Shown here: in pieces, positions 51,229-60,309 of the stretch | How positions within the stretch are numbered: position 1 is the stretch's first letter | Layout: the number at the start of each line of letters is the position of its first letter | DNA from: Rosenbergiella metrosideri | GTDB taxonomy: Bacteria; Pseudomonadota; Gammaproteobacteria; Enterobacterales; Enterobacteriaceae | Assembly (NCBI RefSeq): GCF_022602565.1 | Contig: NZ_JALBCV010000009.1 | Coordinates: 1 to 64,000 of the forward strand | Length of the DNA stretch: 64,000 nt | Direction: 5' to 3' | Notes under the pieces: model-generated | Told to the model about the DNA's origin: nothing | Databases searched by the model: none | The model's input: the letters and a program-made list of their open reading frames with translations, nothing else | Program-made: the position numbers and the translations under genes

Positions 51229-52641
51229 ATTTTTACCCGAGTCGCTAATTTTTGCCGAAAAATCCTTACGCGTGACGAGGAGAGCACCTCTGCAGAAAAC
51301 GTCCCACCACCGATAACGATCATTCCACGCGATCAACATACTATCTCTCGCCGAGATATTAGTGATAATGCATTGAAGGTACTGCATCGTCTTAATAAGT
51401 CTGGCTTTGAGGCCTACTTGGTCGGTGGAGGGGTTCGTGACCTTCTTCTGGGTAAAAAACCTAAAGATTTTGATATTACGACTAACGCCACCCCAGAGCA
51501 GATGCGTAAATTATTCCGCAACTGCCGATTAGTTGGCCGACGTTTTCGCTTGGCACATGTTATGTTTGGCCCAGAAGTGATTGAGGTTGCCACCTTTCGC
51601 GGCCATCATGAACAAGAAGAAAGCGTTGATCGCAATACGTCACAACAGGGCCAAAACGGCATGCTGTTGCGCGACAATATTTTCGGCAGTATCGAAGACG
51701 ATGCCCAACGCCGTGATTTAACCATTAACAGTCTCTATTACAGCGCTGCAGACTTCACCGTACGCGATTATGTTAACGGATTAAGCGACCTAGAACAGGG
51801 CGTTATTCGCCTCATTGGCCATCCTGAAACCCGTTATCGTGAAGACCCGGTGCGGATGCTACGTGTGATTCGCTTTAGTGCGAAACTCGGAATGACTATC
51901 GCTCCTGAGACCGCAGCGCCTATTAGCGAACTCGCCGGGCTGTTAAAAAATATTCCACCTGCGCGTCTCTTCGAAGAAACGTTGAAGTTGCTGCAATCTG
52001 GTTACGGTGAGCAGACCTACCCATTATTACGTAAATACCACCTTTTTGAGCCGCTCTTCCCGTTAGTCCATCAGTACTTCACTGAGGGGGGGGACAGCCC
52101 AATGGAGCGCATCCTAGTACAGGTGCTTAAAAATACCGATAACCGTATCCAAAACGATAGACGCGTCAATCCTGCGTTTCTGTTTGCGGTAATGTACTGG
52201 TATCCACTGCAAGAAAAAGCGCAGCAAATTGCTCAAGAGAGTGGCCTGCCTTTCTTTGAGGCCTTCTCTTTGGCGATGAACGATACGTTAGATGAAGCCT
52301 GCCGAGCGATAGCGATACCTAAACGTTTCACCACCATGATCCGTGATATTTGGACATTGCAACTGCGGATCTCTCGTCGTCACGGCAAACGCGCTTGGAA
52401 ATTGATGGAACACCCTAAATTCCGCGCAGCCTATGACCTATTGGTTCTGCGTGCGGCAGTGGAATCCTCCGCAGAGCTTCAACGGTTGAGTGAGTGGTGG
52501 ACCGAGTTCCAGACTAAGAATGCGAACGACCAAGCCGCGATGTTACAAGATTTAGGCAGCGATCCGGCCCAGCGACGCCGCTACAATAGACCGCGTAAGC
52601 GTGCACCGAAAAGTAACAACTCGCGTCGAAACGGCAGCTAA
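51229..52641 (+). CDS. pcnB: Poly(A) polymerase I, probable AUU start
   Basis: PcnB, 470 aa, adds 3' poly(A) tails that promote RNA decay. The nucleotidyltransferase domain shows [22 protein letters not shown] (D-x-D), [11 protein letters not shown] and [14 protein letters not shown]; a basic C-terminal tail follows ([16 protein letters not shown]). No ATG, GTG or TTG gives the family N-terminus: [11 protein letters not shown] begins with ATT at 51229, behind GAGGTG. E. coli pcnB is known to use AUU, which limits its expression, and that feature seems kept. A TTG at 51214 is the alternative. A G8 run lies at 52086-52093. Confidence 0.93.
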   Translation: MFTRVANFCRKILTRDEESTSAENVPPPITIIPRDQHTISRRDISDNALKVLHRLNKSGFEAYLVGGGVRDLLLGKKPKDFDITTNATPEQMRKLFRNCRLVGRRFRLAHVMFGPEVIEVATFRGHHEQEESVDRNTSQQGQNGMLLRDNIFGSIEDDAQRRDLTINSLYYSAADFTVRDYVNGLSDLEQGVIRLIGHPETRYREDPVRMLRVIRFSAKLGMTIAPETAAPISELAGLLKNIPPARLFEETLKLLQSGYGEQTYPLLRKYHLFEPLFPLVHQYFTEGGDSPMERILVQVLKNTDNRIQNDRRVNPAFLFAVMYWYPLQEKAQQIAQESGLPFFEAFSLAMNDTLDEACRAIAIPKRFTTMIRDIWTLQLRISRRHGKRAWKLMEHPKFRAAYDLLVLRAAVESSAELQRLSEWWTEFQTKNANDQAAMLQDLGSDPAQRRRYNRPRKRAPKSNNSRRNGS

Positions 52642-52642
52642 T

Positions 52643-53122
52643 ATGACGCGTGTCTATATTGCACTCGGTAGCAATTTACGGGACCCACTCGATCAGTGCC
52701 AGAGGGCGATTACCGCCCTCGCGGCCCTGCCTGAGACAACGCTTATCAATACCTCCTCTCTCTATCGGACGCCCCCTTACGGCCCACAAGATCAGCCCGA
52801 CTTTTTGAATGCCGTGGTGGTGTTAGAGACGGCGTTATCACCCTTAGCGCTGCTGGACCATACCCAACGAATCGAATTGGAACAAGGACGGGAGCGCAAA
52901 GATGAACGTTGGGGGCCACGTACGCTCGACCTTGATCTGCTGCTGTTCGGCGAACAGTTCATGACGAGCGAGCGATTGGTACTGCCTCACTACGACATGC
53001 ATAATCGTGCTTTTATGCTCGTCCCATTAGCCGAAGTGGCAGGCGACCTTCCCCTTGGTGACAAGGGCAGTGTAGCAAGCTGCTTGGCTTCGTTAGACAC
53101 CTCAACCATCACTCTGTGGTAA
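52643..53122 (+). CDS. folK: 6-hydroxymethyl-7,8-dihydropterin pyrophosphokinase
   Basis: FolK (HPPK), 159 aa, transfers pyrophosphate from ATP in folate synthesis. The family signature RWGPRTLDLDLLLFG and GPQDQPDFLNAVV are present. The start at 52643 (MTRVYIALGSN) is 1 nt after the pcnB stop, so translation is coupled. A longer frame inside pcnB is rejected. The yad fimbrial genes between folK and panB in E. coli are absent. Confidence 0.97.
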   Translation: MTRVYIALGSNLRDPLDQCQRAITALAALPETTLINTSSLYRTPPYGPQDQPDFLNAVVVLETALSPLALLDHTQRIELEQGRERKDERWGPRTLDLDLLLFGEQFMTSERLVLPHYDMHNRAFMLVPLAEVAGDLPLGDKGSVASCLASLDTSTITLW

Positions 53123-53204
53123 TGCCTAAAGTGGGATAGGGATTCCCGTCTAGTGGGAGTTACTGTAAACTCCGCGTCATGTTTATCCTTGACAAGAGTG
53201 TATA

Positions 53205-54002
53205 ATGACACCTATCACCCTGAAAAATTTACGTCAGTGGAAACTTGAAGGTAAAAAATTCGCCTCACTCACGGCGTACGATTATAGCTTCGCGCGGCTG
53301 TTCGCTGAGCAAGATATCCCAGTATTACTGGTCGGCGACTCCTTAGGAATGACGATACAAGGCCATGACTCGACGGTTCCGGTAACTGTCGATGATATGG
53401 TTTACCACACGCGCCATGTGCGTCAAGGTGCACCAAACGTCTTACTGCTCACTGACTTACCTTTTATGAGCTACCCGACGCTTGAACAAGCGGGCCACAA
53501 TGCCGCACGCGTAATGCAGGCCGGTGCGAATATGGTCAAGATCGAAGGCGGTGCGTGGTTGGCGGATACCATCCGTTATCTCACTGAGCGCGCAGTCCCC
53601 GTCTGCGGTCATATTGGATTAACCCCGCAATCGGTCAATATCTTCGGTGGTTATCAGGTTCAAGGTAAAACAGAAGCGCAAGCGGAACAGCTACTTAATG
53701 ATGCACTCACCCTCGAAGCCGCCGGTATGCAACTGCTGGTGCTCGAGTGCGTCCCTATTTCTCTGGCAAAACGTATTACCGAGGCGCTATCAATTCCGGT
53801 CATTGGCATTGGTGCAGGGACGCATACCGATGGTCAAATTCTTGTCATGCAGGATGTTATCGGTATTACTTCAGGCTATGTGCCTAAATTTGCGAAAAAC
53901 TTCTTAGCGGATACCGGCTCGATCGCGCTTGCCGTTGCGCAGTATCAACGCCATGTGCAAGAGGGTACTTTCCCTGAGTTGGCCCACAGTTTTAAAGGAT
54001 AG
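53205..54002 (+). CDS. panB: 3-methyl-2-oxobutanoate hydroxymethyltransferase
   Basis: PanB, 265 aa, makes ketopantoate from ketoisovalerate and methylene-THF. The TIM-barrel enzyme shows [41 protein letters not shown], and the E and G motif [12 protein letters not shown]...[14 protein letters not shown]. The upstream 82-nt gap can hold its promoter. It precedes panC by 10 nt. Confidence 0.97.
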   Translation: MTPITLKNLRQWKLEGKKFASLTAYDYSFARLFAEQDIPVLLVGDSLGMTIQGHDSTVPVTVDDMVYHTRHVRQGAPNVLLLTDLPFMSYPTLEQAGHNAARVMQAGANMVKIEGGAWLADTIRYLTERAVPVCGHIGLTPQSVNIFGGYQVQGKTEAQAEQLLNDALTLEAAGMQLLVLECVPISLAKRITEALSIPVIGIGAGTHTDGQILVMQDVIGITSGYVPKFAKNFLADTGSIALAVAQYQRHVQEGTFPELAHSFKG

Positions 54003-54012
54003 AACGCTTTCC

Positions 54013-54861
54013 ATGCAGACATTTCATGAAATCCCTACTTTACAACAGCAATTGCGCGATTTACGCCGCCAAGGTAAAACCATCGCGTTTGTGCCGACCA
54101 TGGGAAATCTCCATCAGGGGCATATTACGCTGGTAGAGCGAGCGAAGCAGTTAGCTGATTATGTTGTGGTCTCGATTTTTGTTAACCCGATGCAGTTTGA
54201 TCGGTCTGATGATTTAGCGCGCTATCCGCGCACCCTCGAACAAGATCAGCAATTACTCTCGGATAAGGCGGATCTGTTATTCGCCCCTGCGGCCAATACG
54301 CTCTACCCGACAGGACTCACTGAGCAATCCTTCGTTCATGTGCCTGGGCTTTCTGAGCTGCTGGAGGGGGCTAGCCGTCCCGGCCATTTTCGCGGTGTCA
54401 GTACGGTAGTCAGTAAATTATTTAATATCGTCCAGCCGGATGTGGCGTGTTTTGGCGAGAAAGATTTTCAACAATTGGCCATTATTCGCAAAATGGTGCT
54501 CGACCTTAATTACCCCATCACTATTATTGGCGTACCGACCGTTCGAACTGAAGATGGCCTTGCCCTCAGTTCACGCAATGGCTACCTCACCGCCGCTGAG
54601 CGTCTGCAAGCGGTTGAGTTAAGTCAGACGATGAAGTTGATGGCCGAGCGTTTACAACAAGGGGAGCAAGCGTATACCGCTATCGTCGATAGTGCTGTCG
54701 CGAGTCTAACGAAAATGGGCTGGCAGCCTGATGGTATTGCTATCTGTGATGCGCAGACCCTGATGCCGCTGACCGCACAAAGCCGTGAAGCCGTTATTCT
54801 TATGGCAGCATGGTTGGGGAAAGCCCGACTGATCGATAATCAGCAGGTAACACTCCCCTAG
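54013..54861 (+). CDS. panC: Pantothenate synthetase
   Basis: PanC, 282 aa, joins pantoate and beta-alanine using ATP. The nucleotidyltransferase motifs [10 protein letters not shown] (HxGH), [39 protein letters not shown] and ALSSRNGYL are all present. The start at 54013 (MQTFHEIP) fits the family; a longer frame inside panB is rejected. panD, which follows panC in E. coli, is not here; yadH comes next on the other strand. Confidence 0.97.
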   Translation: MQTFHEIPTLQQQLRDLRRQGKTIAFVPTMGNLHQGHITLVERAKQLADYVVVSIFVNPMQFDRSDDLARYPRTLEQDQQLLSDKADLLFAPAANTLYPTGLTEQSFVHVPGLSELLEGASRPGHFRGVSTVVSKLFNIVQPDVACFGEKDFQQLAIIRKMVLDLNYPITIIGVPTVRTEDGLALSSRNGYLTAAERLQAVELSQTMKLMAERLQQGEQAYTAIVDSAVASLTKMGWQPDGIAICDAQTLMPLTAQSREAVILMAAWLGKARLIDNQQVTLP

Positions 54862-54890
54862 TGTGAGGGTTTTCCCTCTCACACTAGGGG
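54855..54890. terminator. Long stem-loop at the panC/yadH convergence
   Basis: Thirteen-bp perfect arms CCCCTAGTGTGAG/CTCACACTAGGGG with a 10-nt loop. The left arm includes the panC stop codon TAG (54859-54861). No T-run follows on either strand, so it may work as a weak or factor-assisted terminator or as an mRNA end protector. Confidence 0.6.
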
Positions 54891-54906
54891 GATCGGGTGG
54901 GAGGGG

Positions 54907-55677
54907 TTAGCTGCGTAACCCTTTACCCCGCTCGATTAACGCCCAGACAATCGCATAAAACACCGCTACGAATACCACAAGTATTGCTAACGTCAAAGGC
55001 ACCGGTACATCTTGGATCCCCAGAAAACCGTAGCGAAAACCACTAATCATATAAACGATAGGGTTTAACTTGGATACCGCTTGCCAAAAAGGGGGCAGCA
55101 GCGAGAGAGAATAAAAGACGCCACCCAAATAGGTGAGAGGCGTCAAGACAAAAGTCGGGATCAGACTAATATCGTCAAAGCTACGGGCAAAGACAGCATT
55201 CAGTAGTCCAGCCAAAGAGAAGACAATAGCGGTCAGTAAAATGGTTAATGCCACCATTGGCCAATAGAAGACATGGAAAGGCACAAAGAGTAGCGAAATA
55301 GCCGTCACCAGTGCGCCGACACAAATCCCCCGCGCCACGCCCCCACCGATATAGCCGGCAATGATCACGTGTGTGGGAACCGGTGCGACAAGTAACTCTT
55401 CGATATTGTGTTGGAACTTGGCACTAAAGAAGGAGGATGCCACATTGGCATAAGAGTTAGTGATTACCGACATCATAATCAGTCCGGGAACGATAAATTG
55501 CATATAGGTAAAGCCATGCATATCACCAATTCGCGACCCAATTAAATTGCCGAAAATAATAAAGTAGAGCGTCATGGTAATAACAGGAGGGACTAAGGTC
55601 TGGATCCAAATCCGTCCGAATCGATGGATTTCCTTCGCCCATAGCCGCTTAAGTGCTACCCAATATAAGTGTGCCAT
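54907..55677 (-). CDS. yadH: ABC-2 type transporter permease YadH
   Basis: YadH, 256 aa, inner-membrane permease with six predicted hydrophobic segments and the ABC2_membrane pattern (YMQFIVPGLIMMSVI, then the C-terminal TYLGGVFYSLSLLPPFWQ). Together with YadG it forms an exporter whose substrate is not known. It shares one nucleotide with the yadG stop (TAATG coupling). Confidence 0.93.
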   Translation of the reverse strand: MAHLYWVALKRLWAKEIHRFGRIWIQTLVPPVITMTLYFIIFGNLIGSRIGDMHGFTYMQFIVPGLIMMSVITNSYANVASSFFSAKFQHNIEELLVAPVPTHVIIAGYIGGGVARGICVGALVTAISLLFVPFHVFYWPMVALTILLTAIVFSLAGLLNAVFARSFDDISLIPTFVLTPLTYLGGVFYSLSLLPPFWQAVSKLNPIVYMISGFRYGFLGIQDVPVPLTLAILVVFVAVFYAIVWALIERGKGLRS

Positions 55678-56600
55678 TACTTCTCTTTCCCCGTATTACT
55701 GACTAAATCGACAAATAGCTCTTCTAAACGGTTTGCCTTATTTCGCATACTCAACACTTGAATATTTTGCGCTGAGAGTTGGCTAAAGACTTGGTTAATC
55801 CCCTGCTCTCGCAGCACTTCAACCTCTAAGGTTGTGCCATCGATCACCTCATACTGAAAGCCGTCTAATACCGCAGGGGCAGAATGAGGGGCCAGATCAA
55901 GAATAAAGGTTTCGGAAACCACTTTAGCGAGCAATGCCTTCATACTGGTATTTTCAACTAATTCACCACGTTGAATAATACCGATATTTCGACATAGCAT
56001 CTCTGCTTCTTCCAGATAGTGCGTGGTCAGAATAATGGTGGTACCGGCCTCATTAAGCTGCTTCAAGAATCCCCACATTGAACGGCGTAATTCAATATCC
56101 ACTCCGGCGGTCGGTTCATCGAGAATCAGTAGCTTAGGTTCATGCATTAAGGCACGTGCAATCATCAAGCGGCGCTTCATGCCACCGGATAGCATTCGTG
56201 ATTTTTGGTGGCGCTTTTCCCATAAATCGAGCTGTCTTAGGTATTTCTCGGCTCTCACTAAGGCCAGTTTTTTCTCTACACCGTAATACCCTGCTTGGTT
56301 GGTCACTACCTGTAAGACGCTTTCGAAAGGGTTAAAATTAAACTCTTGCGGGACTAAACCAAGCTGGAGTTTGGCTCGTACTTTATCAGTGTCGAGGTCA
56401 TGACCAAACACGCGCACGATTCCTGAGGATTTATTCACTAACGAACTAATAATCCCAATGGTCGTCGACTTCCCTGCCCCATTCGGGCCGAGTAGCGCGT
56501 AGAAATCCCCGGCTTCTACCGTTAAATCAATCCCTTTTAACGCTTGAACTTGGTTGCCATACGTTTTTGTTAGCCCGGAAATTTCCAGTGCATAATTCAT
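55677..56600 (-). CDS. yadG: ABC transporter ATP-binding protein YadG
   Basis: YadG, 307 aa, drives YadH. Walker A GPNGAGKST near residue 38, signature LSGGM, Walker B LLILDEPTAGVD and the H-loop LTTHYLEEAEM are all present; LSGGM and EPTAGVD are typical of DrrA/CcmA-type exporters. A C-terminal regulatory part ends NRLEELFVDLV. The start is ATG at 56600 behind GGAG, with a longer frame upstream outside the family. The substrate is unknown. Confidence 0.94.
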   Translation of the reverse strand: MNYALEISGLTKTYGNQVQALKGIDLTVEAGDFYALLGPNGAGKSTTIGIISSLVNKSSGIVRVFGHDLDTDKVRAKLQLGLVPQEFNFNPFESVLQVVTNQAGYYGVEKKLALVRAEKYLRQLDLWEKRHQKSRMLSGGMKRRLMIARALMHEPKLLILDEPTAGVDIELRRSMWGFLKQLNEAGTTIILTTHYLEEAEMLCRNIGIIQRGELVENTSMKALLAKVVSETFILDLAPHSAPAVLDGFQYEVIDGTTLEVEVLREQGINQVFSQLSAQNIQVLSMRNKANRLEELFVDLVSNTGKEK

Positions 56601-57053
56601 ATCAACTCCACGCCTGTTTATGACAGATGAGTATTTAAAAATAGTCCTCATTCGACCTTATGGTGAAGGAAGGGAATGAAGGGATCTGAACGACGGCTTT
56701 TAAGCAGTCTCCAAGAACAGCATTGGTCTTTACTATCGCAGCCAATACCCGTGCGTCCGCTCTTGGCTGAGACGTAAATCAACCTGACCACGACTCGATA
56801 TAACCCTATCAATATCCTAATCAGACTTAAGCGTCGATTACCCTCAGTATTAGTGGCAGAGAACGCGAACGGTGCACAGAGAGGAATATCTTAAGGGATT
56901 TCGTGTCATCACAAGATGAAGTGAAAACTAATGTGCCACCGTCGTCGGGTAATCTCCTGACGAACAATGCTTGAACATGCCGAGGTCATCTGAGCCTCGT
57001 CCATTATAGAACAGGCCAGCAAGGCTGGCCTGAAACTTTGTGCTATTTCCCCA
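56601..57053. other. Non-coding stretch between yadG and hpt (place of E. coli can)
   Basis: The 453-nt spacer contains the yadG promoter region and the hpt 3' hairpin. In E. coli the carbonic anhydrase gene can lies here on the opposite strand. I looked for Can motifs (CSDSR, HRNVAN, CGHxxCG) by eye on both strands and saw none. No convincing open frame is present. Confidence 0.6.
57012..57032 (-). terminator. Hairpin after hpt
   Basis: Minus-strand stem CAGGCCAGC/GCTGGCCTG with a CTT loop, 22 nt after the hpt stop, followed by TTCTATAAT. The U-run is poor, so this may be a moderate terminator. Confidence 0.65.
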
Positions 57054-57584
57054 TTACTCAGGGACAACACGTCCAACGTAAGGCAGATGACGATAACGTT
57101 GAGCATAATCGATTCCGTAACCGACGACAAACTCATCAGGGATTGAGAAACCGACGTATTCCACGGTCACGTCAACTTCACGACGCTCGGGTTTATCCAA
57201 TAAAGTACAGATCGCCACGGAGGCAGGTTCACGCAATTGTAAGATTTCGCGAACTTTGCTTAAGGTATTACCTGAATCGATAATATCTTCCACGATCAAA
57301 ATATCTTTACCGCGGATATCTTCATCTAAATCTTTCAGTATTTTCACATCTCGCGTTGAAGACATGCCATTTCCGTAACTTGAGGCAGTGATAAAATCAA
57401 CTTCGTGAGAAACGTCAATCGCTCGACAAAGGTCCGCCATAAACATAAATGAACCGCGCAGCAAGCCGACTAACACCATCTCTCTACCACGATCTTGGTA
57501 AGCGGTGGTGATCTGTTGCCCTAATTCTGTAACACGGTTCTTTATTTCCTGCTCGGAAATCATCACTTCAACGGTATGTTTCAT
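57054..57584 (-). CDS. hpt: Hypoxanthine phosphoribosyltransferase
   Basis: Hpt, 176 aa, salvages hypoxanthine (and guanine weakly) with PRPP to IMP. The PRPP loop [26 protein letters not shown] and [17 protein letters not shown] are characteristic. The start is ATG at 57584. It faces away from nothing close: cueO ends 163 nt upstream, and gcd, between hpt and cueO in E. coli, is absent. Confidence 0.97.
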   Translation of the reverse strand: MKHTVEVMISEQEIKNRVTELGQQITTAYQDRGREMVLVGLLRGSFMFMADLCRAIDVSHEVDFITASSYGNGMSSTRDVKILKDLDEDIRGKDILIVEDIIDSGNTLSKVREILQLREPASVAICTLLDKPERREVDVTVEYVGFSIPDEFVVGYGIDYAQRYRHLPYVGRVVPE

Positions 57585-57747
57585 AATCTCTATCTCACTG
57601 AGAGTACTCAGTTTTCATTGTGCGGCCAAGCGTAAATATCCTGTAGGAATGGGACATCACCCCAGATATTTACAGCTTAAATTCAGGGGGTGCAGTATAA
57701 CAGGGAATTTAATCGAGATAAAAACCCTGTGTGGTGCTTAAGGCAGC

Positions 57748-59346
57748 TTACTTACCGACAGTGAAACTCATCATCATACCGGTATCTTCGTGTTCTAATA
57801 GATGACAGTGAGCCATGTACGGGGCCTGTTTATCGGCTAGGTGGGGGAATGAGACCAGAACTTGACTCACTCCGCCCTCAACACGCACAGTGTCTTTCAA
57901 ACCTTGGCGATGCGCCGCAACAGGCTGATCATTCTCACTCAGAATCCGGTACTGCGTACCGTGGATATGGAAAGGATGTAACATCATGTCACCTTCGCCA
58001 CTAATTTCCCAAATCTCATGCTGACCCTGGGGGCTTTGCCAAGCAATATCGCCAATTTGGTAAGCTTTACCATTGATCTTATTCCCCTGATGGAAATCGT
58101 AGCCTTTTACTGCTTTCGACATACCTGGCATCGTTGACATGGCGTGGCCATGTTGTTGAGAGGCACTGTGGTTATTATCCGCCATATCCATAGAAGAATG
58201 CATCGGCATTCCCGCCATGGCTTGATGACCGTAGCGCTTCATCAATTGCTGCATCCCGAGGGTGTCCAGCTGTTTATCCATCGACAGCCCGATGTGACGA
58301 CGGGTCAGCCCATCAGTACTGGGCAATGAAGGTAACGTGGCGAGATGATCGGGTAATTCTGCCGCGCCACCAATGCGTAGAGGAAGAATTTTTAATAGAG
58401 GTAAAGGTTGATCGAAAGGAGGAAGGGTCATCCCCATTTGCATGACAGGTAGCGTCACAAGGTCGAACGGCTTAGTATCGGTTAACTCTATCATCACCTC
58501 AAAACGCTCACCAGGTAACATCGCGAGTTGCTCAACCTTAACCGGCTCAGCCAATAACCCCCCATCACTGGCAATAACATAAAAGGGGCGGTCATGGCTA
58601 AGAGCCAAATTCATCGAGCGAGCATTACAACCATTGAGTAGTCGTAAACGCACCCAGCCGTTCGGTAATGCAACTTGCGGATATTGGCTGCCATTCGTCA
58701 ACATCATGTCGCCAAACCACCCTACCGCAGCATGCATAATATCAAGCTGGTAATCGATATCTGTGCCCGTATCCGTCAATTTTTTGTCTTGAAATACTAA
58801 GGGAATGTCGTCAACGCCCCATTGCGAAGGAATGCGTAATGTTTTGATATGTTCATCTTCTATGACCAACATACCGGCAAGTCCTTTAGCCACCTGAAAA
58901 CCCGAGGTCATATGCGGATGAGGGTGGTACCAGCAGGTTGCTGCAGGTTGGTCTGGCGTGAAGGTGACCTCTCGCTGTGCTCCCGCACGGATCACCTCTT
59001 GTGGCCCGCCATCAACCTCACCACCCACCACGAGTCCATGCCAGTGAACCGTTGTATCAACTGGAAGGTGATTATGCACACGGAGGGAAACGGGCTGGTT
59101 GCGTCGTAGTTTAATCGTCGGCCCTAAATAGCTTCCATTGTAACCCCAAGTCGACACCGAATGATTATTCCATGTGCTAGTACCAGCCATCGCGGTTAAA
59201 TCGATACGCTGATGCAAGTCGGCTTCAACTAACGTCGGGGTGGAAAGAAGTGGTCGCTGTCCTAATAGGGCCTCTCGGCTCCATGCCGGCAGTGCACCTG
59301 CACCAAGCAATAAAGAACTAAGCTTAATAAAATCTCGACGTTGCAT
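57748..59346 (-). CDS. cueO: Multicopper oxidase CueO
   Basis: CueO, 532 aa, periplasmic cuprous oxidase for copper tolerance. The Tat signal shows the twin-arginine motif QRRDFIK. Copper-binding motifs are VHWHG, WYHPHPHM, HPFHIHG and HCHLLEHEDTGM, covering type 1, 2 and 3 sites. A Met/His-rich insert (from GHQAMAGMPMHSSM to HAMSTMPGM, about residues 370-410) is the Cu(I) substrate region of CueO. A likely CueR promoter lies upstream. Slightly longer than E. coli (516 aa). Confidence 0.96.
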   Translation of the reverse strand: MQRRDFIKLSSLLLGAGALPAWSREALLGQRPLLSTPTLVEADLHQRIDLTAMAGTSTWNNHSVSTWGYNGSYLGPTIKLRRNQPVSLRVHNHLPVDTTVHWHGLVVGGEVDGGPQEVIRAGAQREVTFTPDQPAATCWYHPHPHMTSGFQVAKGLAGMLVIEDEHIKTLRIPSQWGVDDIPLVFQDKKLTDTGTDIDYQLDIMHAAVGWFGDMMLTNGSQYPQVALPNGWVRLRLLNGCNARSMNLALSHDRPFYVIASDGGLLAEPVKVEQLAMLPGERFEVMIELTDTKPFDLVTLPVMQMGMTLPPFDQPLPLLKILPLRIGGAAELPDHLATLPSLPSTDGLTRRHIGLSMDKQLDTLGMQQLMKRYGHQAMAGMPMHSSMDMADNNHSASQQHGHAMSTMPGMSKAVKGYDFHQGNKINGKAYQIGDIAWQSPQGQHEIWEISGEGDMMLHPFHIHGTQYRILSENDQPVAAHRQGLKDTVRVEGGVSQVLVSFPHLADKQAPYMAHCHLLEHEDTGMMMSFTVGK

Positions 59347-59375
59347 ACGGATCCCCTCTAATAATTTAACCTCTG

Positions 59376-59406
59376 ACGGTACGCTATCCCCTTATGGGAA
59401 GGTCAA
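59376..59406 (-). promoter_or_regulatory. Putative CueR-controlled cueO promoter
   Basis: Minus strand: -35 TTGACC (59401-59406), a 19-bp spacer and -10 TACCGT (59376-59381). The spacer includes ACCTTCCC-ATAA-GGGGATAG, an imperfect dyad. A 19-bp spacer with such a dyad is the mark of MerR-family activated promoters, and E. coli copA/cueO promoters begin TTGACCTTCC. The CueR assignment is by similarity and context. Confidence 0.62.
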
Positions 59407-59486
59407 GCGTTCTCTGCGTAAACCTGTCGTCTTTCTTCCCTATTCTGTGCTAACGTTGATTGATACTTGCAGTGATGAGAATTTTC

Positions 59487-59846
59487 ATGAAAACCTTAGT
59501 CAAAATACTCTTTATCCCACTATTTCTACTGCTATCGAGTAATTGCTATGCCTTAGATGATTCGCAAGCGGACGATATGGCCGATCTTACCGCCGTCTTT
59601 ATCTATCTTAAAAACGACTGCGGCTATCAAGACTTACCCGACCCACAAATCCGTAATGCACTCATCTATTTTGCGCGCAACAATGGCTGGAATTTGAGTA
59701 ATTATAATAGCTTCAATATGCAACAGCGTGGTGAAAGTAGCTACGAGGACCTACGCGGTATCCGGGTTGATAGCAAACAAAAATGCCATCTGTTAGCGGA
59801 GAAAACCTTAGGGCTATTAGCTTTTGTGAATAAACAATATCACTGA
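59487..59846 (+). CDS. yacC: YacC, PulS/OutS-like exported protein
   Basis: YacC, 119 aa, a small periplasmic protein related to type II secretion pilotins (PulS_OutS family); its function is not known. A signal peptide runs to about residue 22 (SNCYA). The mature part has ADDMADLTAVFIYLKNDCGYQDLP and two cysteines (NDCGY, KCHLL). The start at 59487 (MKTLVKI) is chosen by family; an earlier in-frame ATG at 59475 is also possible. No secretion genes are nearby. speD and speE, between yacC and yacL in E. coli, are absent. Confidence 0.85.
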   Translation: MKTLVKILFIPLFLLLSSNCYALDDSQADDMADLTAVFIYLKNDCGYQDLPDPQIRNALIYFARNNGWNLSNYNSFNMQQRGESSYEDLRGIRVDSKQKCHLLAEKTLGLLAFVNKQYH

Positions 59847-60199
59847 CCACTAAATTGGCGATAGGCGTCAACTAACGCAAAGAAATCCTCGAAACCGCAA
59901 AACGCGAGGGATTCTTGGTCGTAGTAACTCATTCCTTCATCCAGTTCGTCGACACTTATCGCCAATAAGTTTGCTTGGATCATGACTTCATCGTCACTCA
60001 ATCCAATTGTGTATTCACGCCCTACATGTTGCCACTGTTGTTCTGTGCCTTTGATCTGCGTTGCGGCCGTTATCACCGTATCAAGAAGTGCCGGATCGGC
60101 ATTGACTTCTTCGTTAAACCATTGCCCGATAACTTCATGATCCATCGACATCTGCACACGGACGCCCCCCTCTATATCTTTAACAAACTGATAATCCAT
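59840..60199 (-). CDS. yacL: UPF0231 family protein YacL
   Basis: YacL, 119 aa, small acidic cytoplasmic protein of unknown function found next to acnB in enterobacteria. Blocks MSMDHEVIGQWFNEEV and EGMSYYDQESLAFCGFEDF match E. coli YacL. Its 3' end overlaps the convergent yacC by 7 nt. The acnB terminator lies just upstream, so it has its own promoter or depends on readthrough. Confidence 0.9.
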   Translation of the reverse strand: MDYQFVKDIEGGVRVQMSMDHEVIGQWFNEEVNADPALLDTVITAATQIKGTEQQWQHVGREYTIGLSDDEVMIQANLLAISVDELDEGMSYYDQESLAFCGFEDFFALVDAYRQFSGQ

Positions 60200-60248
60200 A
60201 ATGATTTCTCTCTTCGTCTGGACTGGGGAATGCGATCCCTACAACGAT

Positions 60249-60276
60249 AAAAAGGGGAGCCAATGGCTCCCCTTTT
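60249..60276 (-). terminator. Intrinsic terminator after acnB
   Basis: Twelve-bp perfect stem AAAAGGGGAGCC/GGCTCCCCTTTT with a 3-nt loop; the minus strand ends CCCCTTTTTATC. It begins 33 nt past the acnB stop. Confidence 0.9.
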
Positions 60277-60309
60277 CGGTTGGATTATTATTTCATAGCC
60301 GGGAATTAA

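Noticed and set aside
56652-57000. Possible carbonic anhydrase remnant; minus-strand reading GIGCDSKDQ resembles Can IGCSDSR
   Set aside because: The match is five residues, out of register, on the wrong strand compared with E. coli can, and no other Can motif is near.
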